Shown here one piece after another: positions 52,630 through 61,587 of a stretch of 64,000 nucleotides of DNA. Below the pieces are notes generated by a model, which was not told the origin of the DNA, searched no databases, and was given only the letters and a program-made list of their open reading frames with translations. The stretch lies in contig NZ_BAZF01000009.1 in assembly GCF_000813145.1 (NCBI RefSeq), positions 98,582 to 162,581 of the forward strand, written 5' to 3'. A program made the position numbers and the translations under genes. Origin of the DNA: Geobacter sp. OR-1 (lineage in GTDB: Bacteria > Desulfobacterota > Desulfuromonadia > Geobacterales > DSM-12255). Numbering within the stretch: position 1 is the stretch's first letter; every line of letters starts with the position of its first letter.

Positions 52630-54621
52630 ATGAACAAAAGCGAGACATCAAATGGTAAATCGTTGCGTTATCTGATGTTGGGCGCGCTCTTCGGTGTCGG
52701 CGCCCCGATCATGTGGGCATTTCTGAGCGCCATGTTTTTCGGGGATGGGTCAAAGCCGTTTTTTGCCCGGATGTATGCGGACGCTACCAAGAGTACCGAG
52801 CAGATATCGCTTTATATTTACATGTTTTTCGGGACAAGTGCGGTGATGGGTTGCCTCGGCTATTTTGTCGGCCGCAACAGTGACGAGCTAAAGGCGCAGA
52901 AGCATGAGACCGAAGATCTGAACAAGAAGATCGTGGTACAGAAAGAGCTCTTTGAAGCCCGCTTCACGGCACTTGACAACAGTATCAAAAGCTTTCACCA
53001 GATAAGCAGCCGCATCCAGAAAACGATTGACCCGCAGGAGGTGTTAACCCTGTGCGCAGAAGGTTTGAGCGAGGTGCTGGGTTATGAACGGGTCAATATC
53101 CTGATCACCGACGAACTCCGCTCATCTCTCCGGTTTGCGGTAAGCGCCCGCACGGAAGGTTTTGATCCGCATACTGCGGTTCTGCCGTTTGACGAGCGGG
53201 CAGGTATCATATACAAGTGCATGGCAGAAAAACGGCAGTACCTCGTGGACGATATCAACAGTTTTTCGGCCGAATACCATATCAAGCCCCCGTACGATAC
53301 CATCGAACCTTTGAGGTCTCGAAGCTTCATCCTTTGTCCGATCATCATCAAAGGCGAGTCGGTAGGCGTGTTCGGAGTCGACAACAAAGTGAGCAAGCGG
53401 CCGCTCAATGACTCCGATCTCGATACGGTCAGGCTGTTTGCCGACCAGGCCGCATCTTCTCTGACAAGAATCAATCTCCTCAAATCCATTGACACCCTGA
53501 CCCTGGAACTGGGGAACACATTTGTCTCGCTATTGAAAAATAGAGAGGGGCATTCGCGAAATGTCATCAATTTGAAAGGATTCGTGGATTCTCTTACCGA
53601 GAATACCGCCCATATAGCCGGGGCTGCGGAGAGTGTGATGACCGCTATCGACGACACCAGCGCCTCGGTAGGAGAGATTTCCGTGGCCATTGAGCAGGTA
53701 AGCCGGAACCTGGACGCCCTGTCCGAGACCGTGGAAAAATCGGTTTCGGCAATGGAGGAAATCAACGCGACCCTCTTTACCGTCGAGAAGAACACGGTTG
53801 TTTCCCATAAGGTTTCAAGCCAGGTCAAGGCGCAGGCGGATCGAAGCAGCGTCATAGTTGAGGAAACGATCGCTTCCCTGGACGAGATTCAGACTTCGGT
53901 CGAGCTTTCCTATGACGGCATCAAAAGGCTGGCGGAAAACAGCAGCAGGATCGAAGGGATCGTCGGGGTAATCAACGACATTACGAAGCGAACCAATCTG
54001 CTGGCGCTCAATGCCTCGATTATCGCTGCCCAGGCCGGAGAATACGGCAAAAGTTTCGGCGTTGTTGCGGATGAGATCCGCAATCTTTCCTTGCAGACCG
54101 GGCAGTCGACCGGAGAGATTACCGGCATAATCGAGGAGATCATGACCGAATCCCGGGCCGCGGCCAGCAATGTAACGCTTACCAAGGATCTCGTCCAGAA
54201 AGGGGTACTGCTTGGCCAGGAAACCGGCGATTCCCTTAAGGTAATCCTCGAAAGTTCAAATCAGGCCATGGATATGACGAATCAGATCAGGATCTCCACC
54301 GAAGAACAGGCCAAGAGCGTTCAGATGGTGACCCGGTCGATCGAAGATGTCAGCACCATGACGACCCAGATTTTTACCGCATCCAAGGAACAGGCCAACG
54401 CCACCCGCAACATCCTGAGAGCGGTCAATACCATCAAGGAGATGACCCAGGAGATGGCAGGCGCAACCGGACGCCAGGTCGACGATGGCAAGGAGATCAA
54501 GCACGCCGTAGAGTCCGTGGGCAAGATGGTGCTCGGCATATTCGAGGACCTGGAGAAACGGCGTAATGAAAGCGCTGCCGTAGTGAAAGAACTCGAGATG
54601 ATGAAAGAGTTCAGCGAGTGA
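52630..54621 (+). CDS. GAF-domain methyl-accepting chemotaxis-type protein
   Basis: 663 residues from the ATG at 52630 (GGAGG lies 13-14 bp upstream; the upstream TTG at 52618 is too close to it). Two N-terminal helices (about 15-45 and 63-82) have little between them, so there is no large periplasmic sensor. A coiled linker leads to a GAF domain (about 125-285). The MCP signalling domain follows (300-650), with hairpin-tip sequence NLLALNASIIAAQAGE. No HAMP is seen. It probably senses a cytosolic or redox ligand through GAF and signals to a CheA. It is monocistronic, with a terminator after it. Confidence 0.87.
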   Translation: MNKSETSNGKSLRYLMLGALFGVGAPIMWAFLSAMFFGDGSKPFFARMYADATKSTEQISLYIYMFFGTSAVMGCLGYFVGRNSDELKAQKHETEDLNKKIVVQKELFEARFTALDNSIKSFHQISSRIQKTIDPQEVLTLCAEGLSEVLGYERVNILITDELRSSLRFAVSARTEGFDPHTAVLPFDERAGIIYKCMAEKRQYLVDDINSFSAEYHIKPPYDTIEPLRSRSFILCPIIIKGESVGVFGVDNKVSKRPLNDSDLDTVRLFADQAASSLTRINLLKSIDTLTLELGNTFVSLLKNREGHSRNVINLKGFVDSLTENTAHIAGAAESVMTAIDDTSASVGEISVAIEQVSRNLDALSETVEKSVSAMEEINATLFTVEKNTVVSHKVSSQVKAQADRSSVIVEETIASLDEIQTSVELSYDGIKRLAENSSRIEGIVGVINDITKRTNLLALNASIIAAQAGEYGKSFGVVADEIRNLSLQTGQSTGEITGIIEEIMTESRAAASNVTLTKDLVQKGVLLGQETGDSLKVILESSNQAMDMTNQIRISTEEQAKSVQMVTRSIEDVSTMTTQIFTASKEQANATRNILRAVNTIKEMTQEMAGATGRQVDDGKEIKHAVESVGKMVLGIFEDLEKRRNESAAVVKELEMMKEFSE

Positions 54622-54660
54622 AAAATTTGTAGACAGATATAACCCTGTTATGTTAAATCG

Positions 54661-54722
54661 AAACAGGTGTGGGTGCAGCCCGCTACGAGAGCGGAGCCGA
54701 CAAACCCCCACCTGTTTTTTTA
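54661..54722 (+). terminator. Long terminator hairpin after the chemoreceptor-like gene
   Basis: AAACAGGTG at 54661-54669 pairs with CACCTGTTT at 54709-54717, followed by further T. Inside is a separate CCGCT/AGCGG hairpin (54680-54694) flanked by unpaired purines. This makes it longer and more complex than the usual terminator. Confidence 0.75.
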
Positions 54723-54813
54723 TTTCACACATACCGCCTGGATTCAGCAATGAACCGGGACGGAAGGCAATAGCCGGCGATCACTTTCAGGGGATTTCCC
54801 CGTTCGCATGGAA

Positions 54814-54848
54814 AAAACGCCCTCTGTCCCGGAGGGCGTTTTCGTTTT
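54814..54848 (+). terminator. Second hairpin with T-run directly before panB
   Basis: AAAACGCCCTC (54814-54824) pairs with GAGGGCGTTTT (54832-54842), followed by CGTTTT. It ends only about 10 bp before the panB ATG, so it can serve both as a terminator and as an attenuator over the panB ribosome site. Confidence 0.75.
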
Positions 54849-54856
54849 GGTGCAAA

Positions 54857-55660
54857 ATGCGCAAACAGGTAACCATACTGGATATTCAGAAGATGAAGGC
54901 TGAGGGCACGAAGATAAGCGTCCTCACCTGTTACGATTATCCCACGGCCAGAATCATGGACAGCTGCGGGATCGACGTCATCCTGGTGGGAGACTCGCTG
55001 GGAGTTGTTGTCGCCGGTCATGAAAACACGCTGCCGGTTACAATGGAGGAGATGCTCTATCATACCCGCGCCGTAATGAGGGCCAACCCCCGCGCGCTGG
55101 TGGTTGCTGACATGCCTTTTCTCTCTTACCAGACCGATCTCTCCCTGGCGCGCACCAATGCCGGCCGGTTGATCAAAGATGGCGGGGCAGCGGCGGTCAA
55201 GCTGGAGGGTGGCGCCAATATGGCTGAGACCATCCGCGCCATCACCATGATGGATATACCGGTCATGGCGCATATCGGCCTGACTCCCCAGTCGATTCAC
55301 CGCATGGGGGGGTACCGGGTCCAGGGCAAAAAAGAGGAACAGGCCGACCAGCTAATGGCCGACGCGCTGGCGATCGAAGCGGCAGGCGCTTTTGCCGTGG
55401 TCCTGGAAGGAATTCCGCAGAAGCTTGCCCAGAGGATTACCGGCAGGCTGGCGATCCCGACCATAGGCATCGGGGCCGGTCCCGACTGTGACGGTCAGGT
55501 GCTGGTACTGCACGATATCCTTGGTTTGTGCGAGAAGTATTCTCCCAAATTCGTCAAACGTTACGCAGATGTCAGCTCTGTCATCAGCGATGCAGTGAAT
55601 GCCTATATTACCGAGGTCAAGTCGGGGGAGTTTCCGACAGAGGCGCATTCGTTCAACTGA
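54857..55660 (+). CDS. panB: Ketopantoate hydroxymethyltransferase
   Basis: 267 residues from the ATG at 54857 (MRKQVTILDIQKMK). An upstream in-frame extension to 54650 runs through two hairpins and is rejected. Motifs: LTCYDYPTARIMD near 22, VGDSLGVVVAGHENTLPV near 42, and GGYRVQGK near 150. It makes ketopantoate from ketoisovalerate and methylene-tetrahydrofolate. No strong ribosome site is seen; a terminator-like hairpin sits just upstream. panC follows after a 140-bp gap filled by a repeat, then panD. Confidence 0.95.
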   Translation: MRKQVTILDIQKMKAEGTKISVLTCYDYPTARIMDSCGIDVILVGDSLGVVVAGHENTLPVTMEEMLYHTRAVMRANPRALVVADMPFLSYQTDLSLARTNAGRLIKDGGAAAVKLEGGANMAETIRAITMMDIPVMAHIGLTPQSIHRMGGYRVQGKKEEQADQLMADALAIEAAGAFAVVLEGIPQKLAQRITGRLAIPTIGIGAGPDCDGQVLVLHDILGLCEKYSPKFVKRYADVSSVISDAVNAYITEVKSGEFPTEAHSFN

Positions 55661-55676
55661 TATGGCTTCGCCAAAA

Positions 55677-55785
55677 GTCCATCTGCTGCGTTACGCGAAA
55701 AACTTCGTCACTGCGACGTAGCCTACGGCTACGACTCGTTCCTCAGCTTTCGCAAGCCTTGCATATGGAGCTTTTTGCTGTGCCA
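55677..55785. repeat. Interspersed hairpin repeat (inverted copy)
   Basis: Read on the minus strand, this segment aligns with the tandem units at 59056-59336 over nearly their whole length (ATGCAAGGCTTGCGA; GCGTAACGCAGCAGATGGAC). The central hairpin keeps its pairing but not its bases (GTAGCC with GGCTAC here; CGTACC with GGTACG there). It fills the panB-panC gap. Confidence 0.8.
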
Positions 55786-55800
55786 TTTAGGTTTTAAGGT

Positions 55801-56652
55801 ATGAAGATAATATCATCCATAACCGAGATGCAGGAGATTACTGCTGATGCCCGGCAAAGCGGCAAGCGGATTGCCTTTGTTCCCACCATGGGGTTTCTGC
55901 ATGAGGGGCATGCCTCGCTGCTTCGTGAAGGGCGCCGGCGCAGCGACCTGCTGGTCTTGAGCATCTTTGTGAATCCGAGCCAATTCGGTTTTGGCGAGGA
56001 TTTCGAGCGTTACCCGCGCGACATGGAGCGGGATTCGCGGATTGCGGCAGAGGCAGGGGTCGATGTTATCTTTACTCCGACCGCAACCGGGATGTACCCT
56101 GCCGGTTTTCAGAGCTGGGTCAATGTCGAGGAACTGACCCTGCCGCTCTGTGGCGCCAGCAGGCCGGGCCACTTTCGCGGCGTCACCACGGTGGTTTGCA
56201 AACTCTTCAATATCGTGAACCCGCACCTGGCTCTGTTCGGCAAGAAAGATTTCCAGCAGCTCGCGGTAATTCGCCGGATGGCGGCAGACCTGAACATGCC
56301 GGTCGAGATCGTCGGCATGCCGATAATCCGCGAGGCCGACGGCTTGGCAATGAGTTCGCGCAACAAATACCTCTCCGATGCAGACCGGAAGTGCGCACTC
56401 TGTCTCAGCCGCGCCATCATGGCCGCCCGGTCGGCTTTCCGGGGCGGGGAGTTATCGGCGGAGATCATCATGAAGTCCGCCCTTGCCGAGATCGGCCGTG
56501 AACAGGGCGCAGTGATCGATTACGTTGAGTTGCGCGACTCGACCACCCTTGCCGAATGCGATCGTGTCAACGGTAATACCTTATTGGCGCTAGCATTGAA
56601 AATCGGCTCGACCAGGCTGATAGATAACGGAGTATTGGGGGAGGATGACTGA
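55801..56652 (+). CDS. panC: Pantothenate synthetase
   Basis: 283 residues. The ATP-binding HIGH-like motif is [19 protein letters not shown] near 30, followed by [19 protein letters not shown] near 59; the KMSKS-like motif is [12 protein letters not shown] near 182. It ligates pantoate and beta-alanine using ATP. The stop lies 1 bp before the panD ATG, so the two are co-translated. The repeat between panB and panC may hold a processing site. Confidence 0.96.
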   Translation: MKIISSITEMQEITADARQSGKRIAFVPTMGFLHEGHASLLREGRRRSDLLVLSIFVNPSQFGFGEDFERYPRDMERDSRIAAEAGVDVIFTPTATGMYPAGFQSWVNVEELTLPLCGASRPGHFRGVTTVVCKLFNIVNPHLALFGKKDFQQLAVIRRMAADLNMPVEIVGMPIIREADGLAMSSRNKYLSDADRKCALCLSRAIMAARSAFRGGELSAEIIMKSALAEIGREQGAVIDYVELRDSTTLAECDRVNGNTLLALALKIGSTRLIDNGVLGEDD

Positions 56653-56653
56653 A

Positions 56654-57052
56654 ATGCAGAGGAAGATGCTGAAGAGCAAGATTCATCGGGCAACAGTGAC
56701 CGGCGCCGACCTGCACTACGAAGGGAGCGTCACCATCGACCTGGATCTCATGGAGGCTGCCGACATCATCCCTTACGAGGCGGTCGCAATATGGAACGTC
56801 ATCAATGGCAGCAGGCTTGAGACCTATGCCATCGAGGGGGAGCGGGGGTCGGGCGTGATCTGCCTTAACGGCGCTGCGGCCCGTCTGGTTGCGCCAAAGG
56901 ACCTGGTAATCATCGCCAGCTTTGTCGATATGGCGAACGAAGAGGCGCTCAAGCATGAACCGAAGCTGGTCTTTGTCGATGAAAACAACCGGATGCTCCC
57001 GACCCGCAAGGAAGAGGCCGGGCAGGCGAGGCTCAAAAAGGTCGTCTGGTAG
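56654..57052 (+). CDS. panD: Aspartate 1-decarboxylase proenzyme
   Basis: 132 residues from the ATG at 56654 ([15 protein letters not shown]), which has GGGGAGG at correct spacing; an in-frame ATG at 56645 is too close to that site. The self-cleavage point lies between Gly and Ser in HYEGSVTID, near residue 24-25, which makes the pyruvoyl group. NGAAARL near 72 is typical. It supplies beta-alanine to panC. Confidence 0.94.
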   Translation: MQRKMLKSKIHRATVTGADLHYEGSVTIDLDLMEAADIIPYEAVAIWNVINGSRLETYAIEGERGSGVICLNGAAARLVAPKDLVIIASFVDMANEEALKHEPKLVFVDENNRMLPTRKEEAGQARLKKVVW

Positions 57053-57252
57053 AGAGGGAAACGCGCCTTTTACGCAATATCTGCGTAAGTCTTCGGGACC
57101 GCTTGTGCGACATACTGCAGTACGTCTCCGCGCAATCCCTCGACAGCCTTGATCTTGCGAAAAAATCGCGTTTCCTGAGACGGTGAAGTGTTTAGAGGGG
57201 CAATCGGCAATCGCCGGTTGCCCTTTGATTTATTCACTGGTAGACTTTCTTC
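57053..57252. other. Gap with two inverted repeats, panD to amidohydrolase
   Basis: 200 bp with no gene. TTACGCA at 57070-57076 pairs with TGCGTAA at 57082-57088. A near-palindrome around CTGCAG follows at 57112-57130. At 57198-57223 GGGCAA/TTGCCC with inner GGC/GCC forms a stem with a weak T-run, a likely panD terminator. The middle part has the look of a genome repeat but has no second copy in the window. Confidence 0.5.
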
Positions 57253-58500
57253 ATGAAGATCATTGCTGCCTCATACCTCTATAATCCCGGCTCAACGCCT
57301 GCAGCCAACGGCGCTGTTGCCGTACGCGACGGCAGAATCGTTGCCGTCGGCCCGCTTGACGATGTCCGCAGGGATTTCCCCTGGCCGGTGGAAGACCATC
57401 CCGGTTGCGTTCTGATGCCCGGCATGGTGAATGCTCATACCCATCTGGAGCTCACGCATTTCCCTTCGTGGAAGATTCGCAAAGGGGTTGATTACATGCC
57501 GAGGCAGTATGTTGACTGGATCGTGCAGGTGGTCAAGATCTGCAGGGCTCTTACCCAAGATGAGCTTCGGCATTCCCTTGACGAAGGGGCACGGATTTCC
57601 CTGGCGGCAGGCACGACAACTGTCGGTGATATCCTCAGCAACCTGACTCTTCTTGCCGACTACATGAGACTGCCGGTATCCGGGCGGGTATATCTGGAAG
57701 CCATCGGCCATGACCCGGTGCAGTGCGAGGCGAGAAAGTCCGACATGGAAGCCGCGATCAGGACCATAACCGCTGCTTCGCTGCTCCCCGGCGTTTCCCC
57801 GCACGCTCCGCATACCCTTTCCGAGCAGTTCATGAGGGATATTACCGGCATGGCGGATTCTTTCGGTCTGCCGACCATGATCCACCTGGCCGAATCCGCC
57901 GACGAGATAGATTTCTGGTTTGACACGACCGGCCGGATAGCCACCGAGATCTATCCCATGGCCGGTTGGGAGCCCTATCTTCCCCCACCGCGCCGCATGT
58001 CGCCGGTGGCCTATCTGGACTCTCTCGCGGTGCTGACGCCCATGACCACCTGTGTCCATGCGGTGCACGTGACCCCGGCTGATGTCGGCATCCTCCGCGA
58101 TCGGGGTGTTGCCATCGTGATCTGCCCCAGAAGCAACGATCGCCTTGTTGTGGGCGCTCCACCGCTGATGCTGTTCCGGGGGAGCAGGATTCCGCTCGCC
58201 ATCGGGACCGATTCGCTCGCGAGCAATGATTCGCTCTCCATGTGGGATGAGATCCGCTTCCTTTTTGAGCGATACCCCCGCATGTTCACCCCCGACGAAC
58301 TGCTCGGAATGGCCACCATCGGCGGCGCCAGGGCGCTTCATCTCGACAGCGGGACCGGAACCCTTGAGGTGGGCAAACGGGCCGATATCCAGGTGCTTTC
58401 CCCATCAGGTGCTTTGACCTCCGGTAAACTGGCCGATCTGCTCCTCGATTCCGCTGTTGTCGCAACCGTCTATCTTGCCGGAGAACGCATCGATTCGTAG
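57253..58500 (+). CDS. Amidohydrolase (SsnA/chlorohydrolase/MtaD-like)
   Basis: 415 residues. Metal and catalytic residues are visible: [11 protein letters not shown] near 58 (HxH), [10 protein letters not shown] near 180, [13 protein letters not shown] near 213, and [16 protein letters not shown] near 318. The fold is the cytosine-deaminase/TRZ-ATZ hydrolase type. A role in deamination of purine or nucleoside-like substrates, or in futalosine-type menaquinone synthesis, is possible; the substrate cannot be set from sequence. It stands alone, 48 bp before smpB. Confidence 0.82.
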   Translation: MKIIAASYLYNPGSTPAANGAVAVRDGRIVAVGPLDDVRRDFPWPVEDHPGCVLMPGMVNAHTHLELTHFPSWKIRKGVDYMPRQYVDWIVQVVKICRALTQDELRHSLDEGARISLAAGTTTVGDILSNLTLLADYMRLPVSGRVYLEAIGHDPVQCEARKSDMEAAIRTITAASLLPGVSPHAPHTLSEQFMRDITGMADSFGLPTMIHLAESADEIDFWFDTTGRIATEIYPMAGWEPYLPPPRRMSPVAYLDSLAVLTPMTTCVHAVHVTPADVGILRDRGVAIVICPRSNDRLVVGAPPLMLFRGSRIPLAIGTDSLASNDSLSMWDEIRFLFERYPRMFTPDELLGMATIGGARALHLDSGTGTLEVGKRADIQVLSPSGALTSGKLADLLLDSAVVATVYLAGERIDS

Positions 58501-58547
58501 CTGGTTCTCCTTGCAGTATCCAAAACCCTCTGCTACTATCCCTCATC

Positions 58548-59006
58548 ATGGGCGAAAAGCTGATCTGCAACAACAAGAAGGCCTATCACGAGTATTTCAT
58601 TGAGGAGAAGTTCGAGGCCGGGATATCCCTGCTCGGCACCGAGGTGAAATCGCTCCGGGCCGGCAAAGCGAACATGGGTGACTCTTTTGCACTGGTCCGC
58701 GGGGGAGAGGTCAGTATTCACAACCTCCATATCCCTCCGTACGATTTCGGCAACCGCGAGAACCATGATCCCGACCGGGTTCGCAAGCTCCTGCTTCACA
58801 AAGCCGAGATCGGCAGGCTGTTTATAAAGACCCAGGAGCGGGGTTATGCGCTGATACCGTTAAGGGTTTACTTCAAGAATGGGCTGGTAAAGATCGAACT
58901 CGGCTTGGCAAAGGGTAAAAAGCTGTACGACAAGCGCGAGGACCTGAAGCAGAAAGACCATAAGCGTGAGCTTGCCCAGGCGCTCAAGGAGCGTCACCGC
59001 GGGTAG
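58548..59006 (+). CDS. smpB: SsrA-binding protein SmpB
   Basis: 152 residues, the usual length. The oligonucleotide-binding core has [20 protein letters not shown] near 16 and [20 protein letters not shown] near 104, with a basic C-terminal helix ([18 protein letters not shown]). It delivers tmRNA to stalled ribosomes. The tmRNA gene follows 336 bp later, with tandem repeats between. Confidence 0.97.
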   Translation: MGEKLICNNKKAYHEYFIEEKFEAGISLLGTEVKSLRAGKANMGDSFALVRGGEVSIHNLHIPPYDFGNRENHDPDRVRKLLLHKAEIGRLFIKTQERGYALIPLRVYFKNGLVKIELGLAKGKKLYDKREDLKQKDHKRELAQALKERHRG

Positions 59007-59013
59007 GGTTAAT

Positions 59014-59042
59014 TTGCTTTGCCTGATGTAACGTGCTAGATT
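59014..59042 (+). promoter_or_regulatory. Candidate promoter for the tmRNA
   Basis: TTGCTT, a 17-bp spacer and TAGATT lie just after smpB. A transcript from here would carry both tandem repeats as a 5' leader of about 295 nt before the mature tmRNA end. Weak by sequence alone. Confidence 0.4.
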
Positions 59043-59055
59043 GAAGATATAGAGA

Positions 59056-59336
59056 GCAGATGGACTTTTTCCGGATCAAGAGAATGAGGATTCGCAAAAA
59101 GTTCCAGATGCAAGGCTTGCGAGGAAAGAGGAGTGAGACGTACCTAGTAAGGTACGTCGCAGCGACGAAAGCCGAGCGTAACACCGTAGATGGATTTTTT
59201 CTGAACCAAGAGAATGAGGATTCGCAAAAAGTTCCAGATGCAAGGCTTGCGAGGAAAGAGGAGTGAGACGTACCTGTAAGGTACGTCGCAGCGACGAAAG
59301 CCGAGCGTAACACAGCAGATGGACTTTTTCCGAATC
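59056..59336 (+). repeat. Two tandem copies plus a partial third of the hairpin repeat
   Basis: The unit is about 130 bp. Copy 1 runs about 59056-59184, copy 2 about 59185-59313, and a partial third (AGCAGATGGACTTTTTCC) ends at 59336. Copies 1 and 2 differ by a handful of changes, including one base in the central hairpin loop. Each has a perfect palindromic stem with GACGTACC and GGTACGTC. The array fills the gap between smpB and ssrA. Confidence 0.9.
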
Positions 59337-59342
59337 CGAAAT

Positions 59343-59695
59343 GGGGGTGTAAAGGTTTCGACGGGGGTAATAAGCAAAGGTTGCATGCCGAGGTTCGGGT
59401 GGCTCGTTAAACAATCCGAGCGTTTATAGACGCCGATAACTATAATTACGCTGTAGCAGCTTAATAACCTGCTACCGATCTGCCGACTCACTCCCGCTGG
59501 GAAGGACAGATCGTCATTAATGTGGGATAGCCGATGAGAGAGCCTGCGTATCTGAAGCGAAACCTTAGCAGGACCGCTTCCTGAAAATCCCGGCCAGTGG
59601 AGCTTCAGGTGGTTAAATCAAAAACTGGTACAAGCATGTAGACGCCTTCTGTGGATGACTTTCGGACCCGGGTTCGATTCCCGGCACCTCCACCA
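59343..59695 (+). ncRNA. ssrA: tmRNA (ssrA)
   Basis: 353 nt. The 5' end GGGGGTG pairs with CACCTCC near the 3' end, before ACCA. The tRNA-like T arm is GGGTTCGATTCCC. The start GGTGTAAAGGTTTCGACGGG is universal for tmRNA. The tag reads ADNYNYAVAA at 59432-59461, followed by TAA TAA. It rescues stalled ribosomes with SmpB. The recombinase ORF ends antisense inside its 3' part, so the mobile element adjoins it here. Confidence 0.97.
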
Positions 59696-60883
59696 CGAAC
59701 GCGCATTCGTACCACCGTCCCAATCGGTGTCGGATGTTAATGATAAAGGCCGCTCCTTTTTAGGAGACGGCCTTTTTTCTTCAAATAAAGCAAGGGGTTG
59801 GAATTTTGAGATAGCAACGAGATATGCTCTACCGATGTCAGGAGTGACCGGTTTTAGTCTGATTTGCCCCATAAGTTTTCGAATCAGTAAGGCTGACTGC
59901 TCTGTTTTTTCCTCAAGAACCTCTTTAATATTTGAAACCCGGTCAGTAATCCACTCGATTGGCGGAGCCTTGAATACTTTCATGTGCGTTGCTTCCAAAA
60001 TTACCAATTCAGTCGATAAAACTTCCTTCCGTTCTTCCGAAACTTGTAGAGAGTCAGCAATGCTTTTGCTGCTGCGACCATCAGAAATGAACTTAACGAG
60101 GTTGTGAATCACCTTATCAAGTTTTGATAATTCAGTTTTTTTGACGACTATTTCCTCAGGAACAGTGGAGCACATTTCTTTTACGTATTTTTCGACTTTG
60201 GTCATGATGAATTTAAGCATTTCTGTGTTGTTGAGCAATTTTGCCAGTTCACCCATGATAATTGGCTCGACAATGCTTTTCCTGACCATTAATTTATTGG
60301 TGCAACCACCACGAACAGCTTTCATGCAACCGTAATATCCACCACCTTTCCCAGTGACTTTCCCGATGGTATTGCCACAAACATCGCAGACCATCGCCCC
60401 GGAAAGCAGTTCATGCGGGAATGTATGCACTTTGCTGACTTGCTTTGTTGGAAACCCACCAGCTTTACCAACTTGGGATGTTCCATTATTATTGAATTCA
60501 ACTAGCCGTTTTTGAACGCGGTCCCATAGTTCTTGCGGGATTATCCGCAAATCTTCATGTGTTGCGGTATGTAAAGGTTTGTCTCTAGGAACTTGTCGAA
60601 TAGCTCCGGTAATTGGATTCCGCTTGTTTTGTAATTTGCCCCAAACCCACAGACCAGTATATTTTTCATTCTTCAGTATGCGTCTAACGGTAGATTCGTT
60701 CCAACCACCATCTGTCTGCTTACAACTAGGGATTTTCTCGTTGTTCAACACTTTTCCAATCCTGGTCAGAGCCATGCCGGAATCGTACATTTCGAAAATT
60801 CTTTTGATTATTGCGGCTTCAATCGGTTCGATATACATTTTGTAGCCTTCTGGACGAGACCGGCCTTTTTTGTCGATTGTCAC
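59618..60883 (-). pseudogene. Serine recombinase, C-terminal part (frameshifted)
   Basis: 421 codons from a GTG at 60883. It holds the large-serine-recombinase domain (KGRSRPEGYKMYIEPIEAA near 6-25, then NEKIPSCKQTDGGWNESTVR) and a zinc ribbon (CDVCGNTIG...GC...C near 170-200), then a coiled region. The last 30 or so codons are antisense to tmRNA, and about 25 before those cover the tmRNA terminator, so they are probably not original to the protein. It reads in the -1 frame relative to the N-terminal part, with a GTGA-type overlap of 4 bp. It could instead be a genuine two-part gene, or expressed by frameshifting on the A-run. Confidence 0.75.
59745..59777 (+). terminator. Terminator of tmRNA
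   Basis: AAAGGCCG pairs with CGGCCTTTTTT over an inner TCCT/AGGA step, with a long T-run, 50 bp past the tmRNA 3' end. It lies inside the 3' part of the recombinase ORF on the other strand. Confidence 0.85.
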
Positions 60884-61383
60884 GTTTCCATACGGTTCGG
60901 ATATGAATCCGTAAGTTTTTCACCCAAAAAGAAACCTCGAAGTTTTTGCCCCAATTGGCCGCGAATGGTTTTCTTCCTCAAGTCATCAATATATGCTTCG
61001 TTGATAATCCCTTTAAGCTGATATGCAAGTTTGGATTCTTCATCGCTCGTGTTGAGGTTGTCAGCAACAGAATGCAGCTCGATTCCCATAAATGTTAATT
61101 CTTGGATGTGAATAAGCATCTGGGCATTCATGCGGGAAAGTCTCGACAGGTCATCAACGAGTACGACTTGAAATTCATGTGCTCTTGCTGCTTGCAGTAG
61201 CTTGTTCAGGCCATCCCGTTCCTTCAGTGTTCCTGAAGTTGCAGCATCGGAATAAATGTGTTGTGGGTCGATGAAGAGGTTATTTGCTTTGGCATACACA
61301 AAACATGAGCCGATTTGGTCTTGAAGACTCTCCTCCCTTTGGTTATCACTACTGTACCTTGCATAGACTGCTGTTTTTTTCAT
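60880..61383 (-). pseudogene. Serine recombinase, N-terminal catalytic part
   Basis: 167 codons from the ATG at 61383 with AGGAGG upstream. The resolvase domain is complete: YARYSSDNQREESLQDQ (catalytic Ser) near 7-23 and VLVDDLSRLSRM near 74-85. After GEK the frame reads LTDSYPNRMET and stops. One extra A in the run at 60908-60923 would restore TYGFISEPYGNVTIDKKG into the next ORF, giving a full recombinase. Split by a homopolymer length change, either real or a sequencing error. Confidence 0.8.
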
Positions 61384-61428
61384 TCTGCCTCCTTTTTTTA
61401 TTGTATTATACTGCTCTACTACCCTTGG

Positions 61429-61587
61429 CTACACCTCAACTTTCGATGCCGCACTCTTCATGCAGTCAACGTATTTTCTGGCAAGAACACGGGCGATGTG
61501 GTCCAGGAATTCGCGGACATCCTGGCTCTCAAAGTCCAATTCGTTGCCTGATGAATATTCATCTTCTTTGTATTTCAGATTACTCAT
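61429..61587 (-). CDS. Small acidic protein upstream of the recombinase (52 aa)
   Basis: 52 residues (MSNLKYKEDEYSSGNELDFE at the start), acidic and helix-forming in its second half (VREFLDHIARVLARKYVDCM). It lies 45 bp upstream of the recombinase on the same strand. I do not recognise a family. Reading frame, composition and place suggest a genuine small gene, perhaps a partner or regulator of the recombinase. The ribosome site is weak (GGGA). Confidence 0.55.
   Translation of the reverse strand: MSNLKYKEDEYSSGNELDFESQDVREFLDHIARVLARKYVDCMKSAASKVEV

Noticed and set aside
57292..58341. 349-codon ORF antisense to the amidohydrolase
   Set aside because: Low-complexity shadow of a well-supported gene.
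59056..59336. Possible CRISPR array
   Set aside because: Units are about 130 bp, abut without spacers, occur elsewhere as single copies, and have no cas genes nearby.
59343..59365. Match to the sigma-54 activator motif (GTGTAAAGGTTTCGACGG)
   Set aside because: This is the universal 5' end of tmRNA, not a regulatory site.
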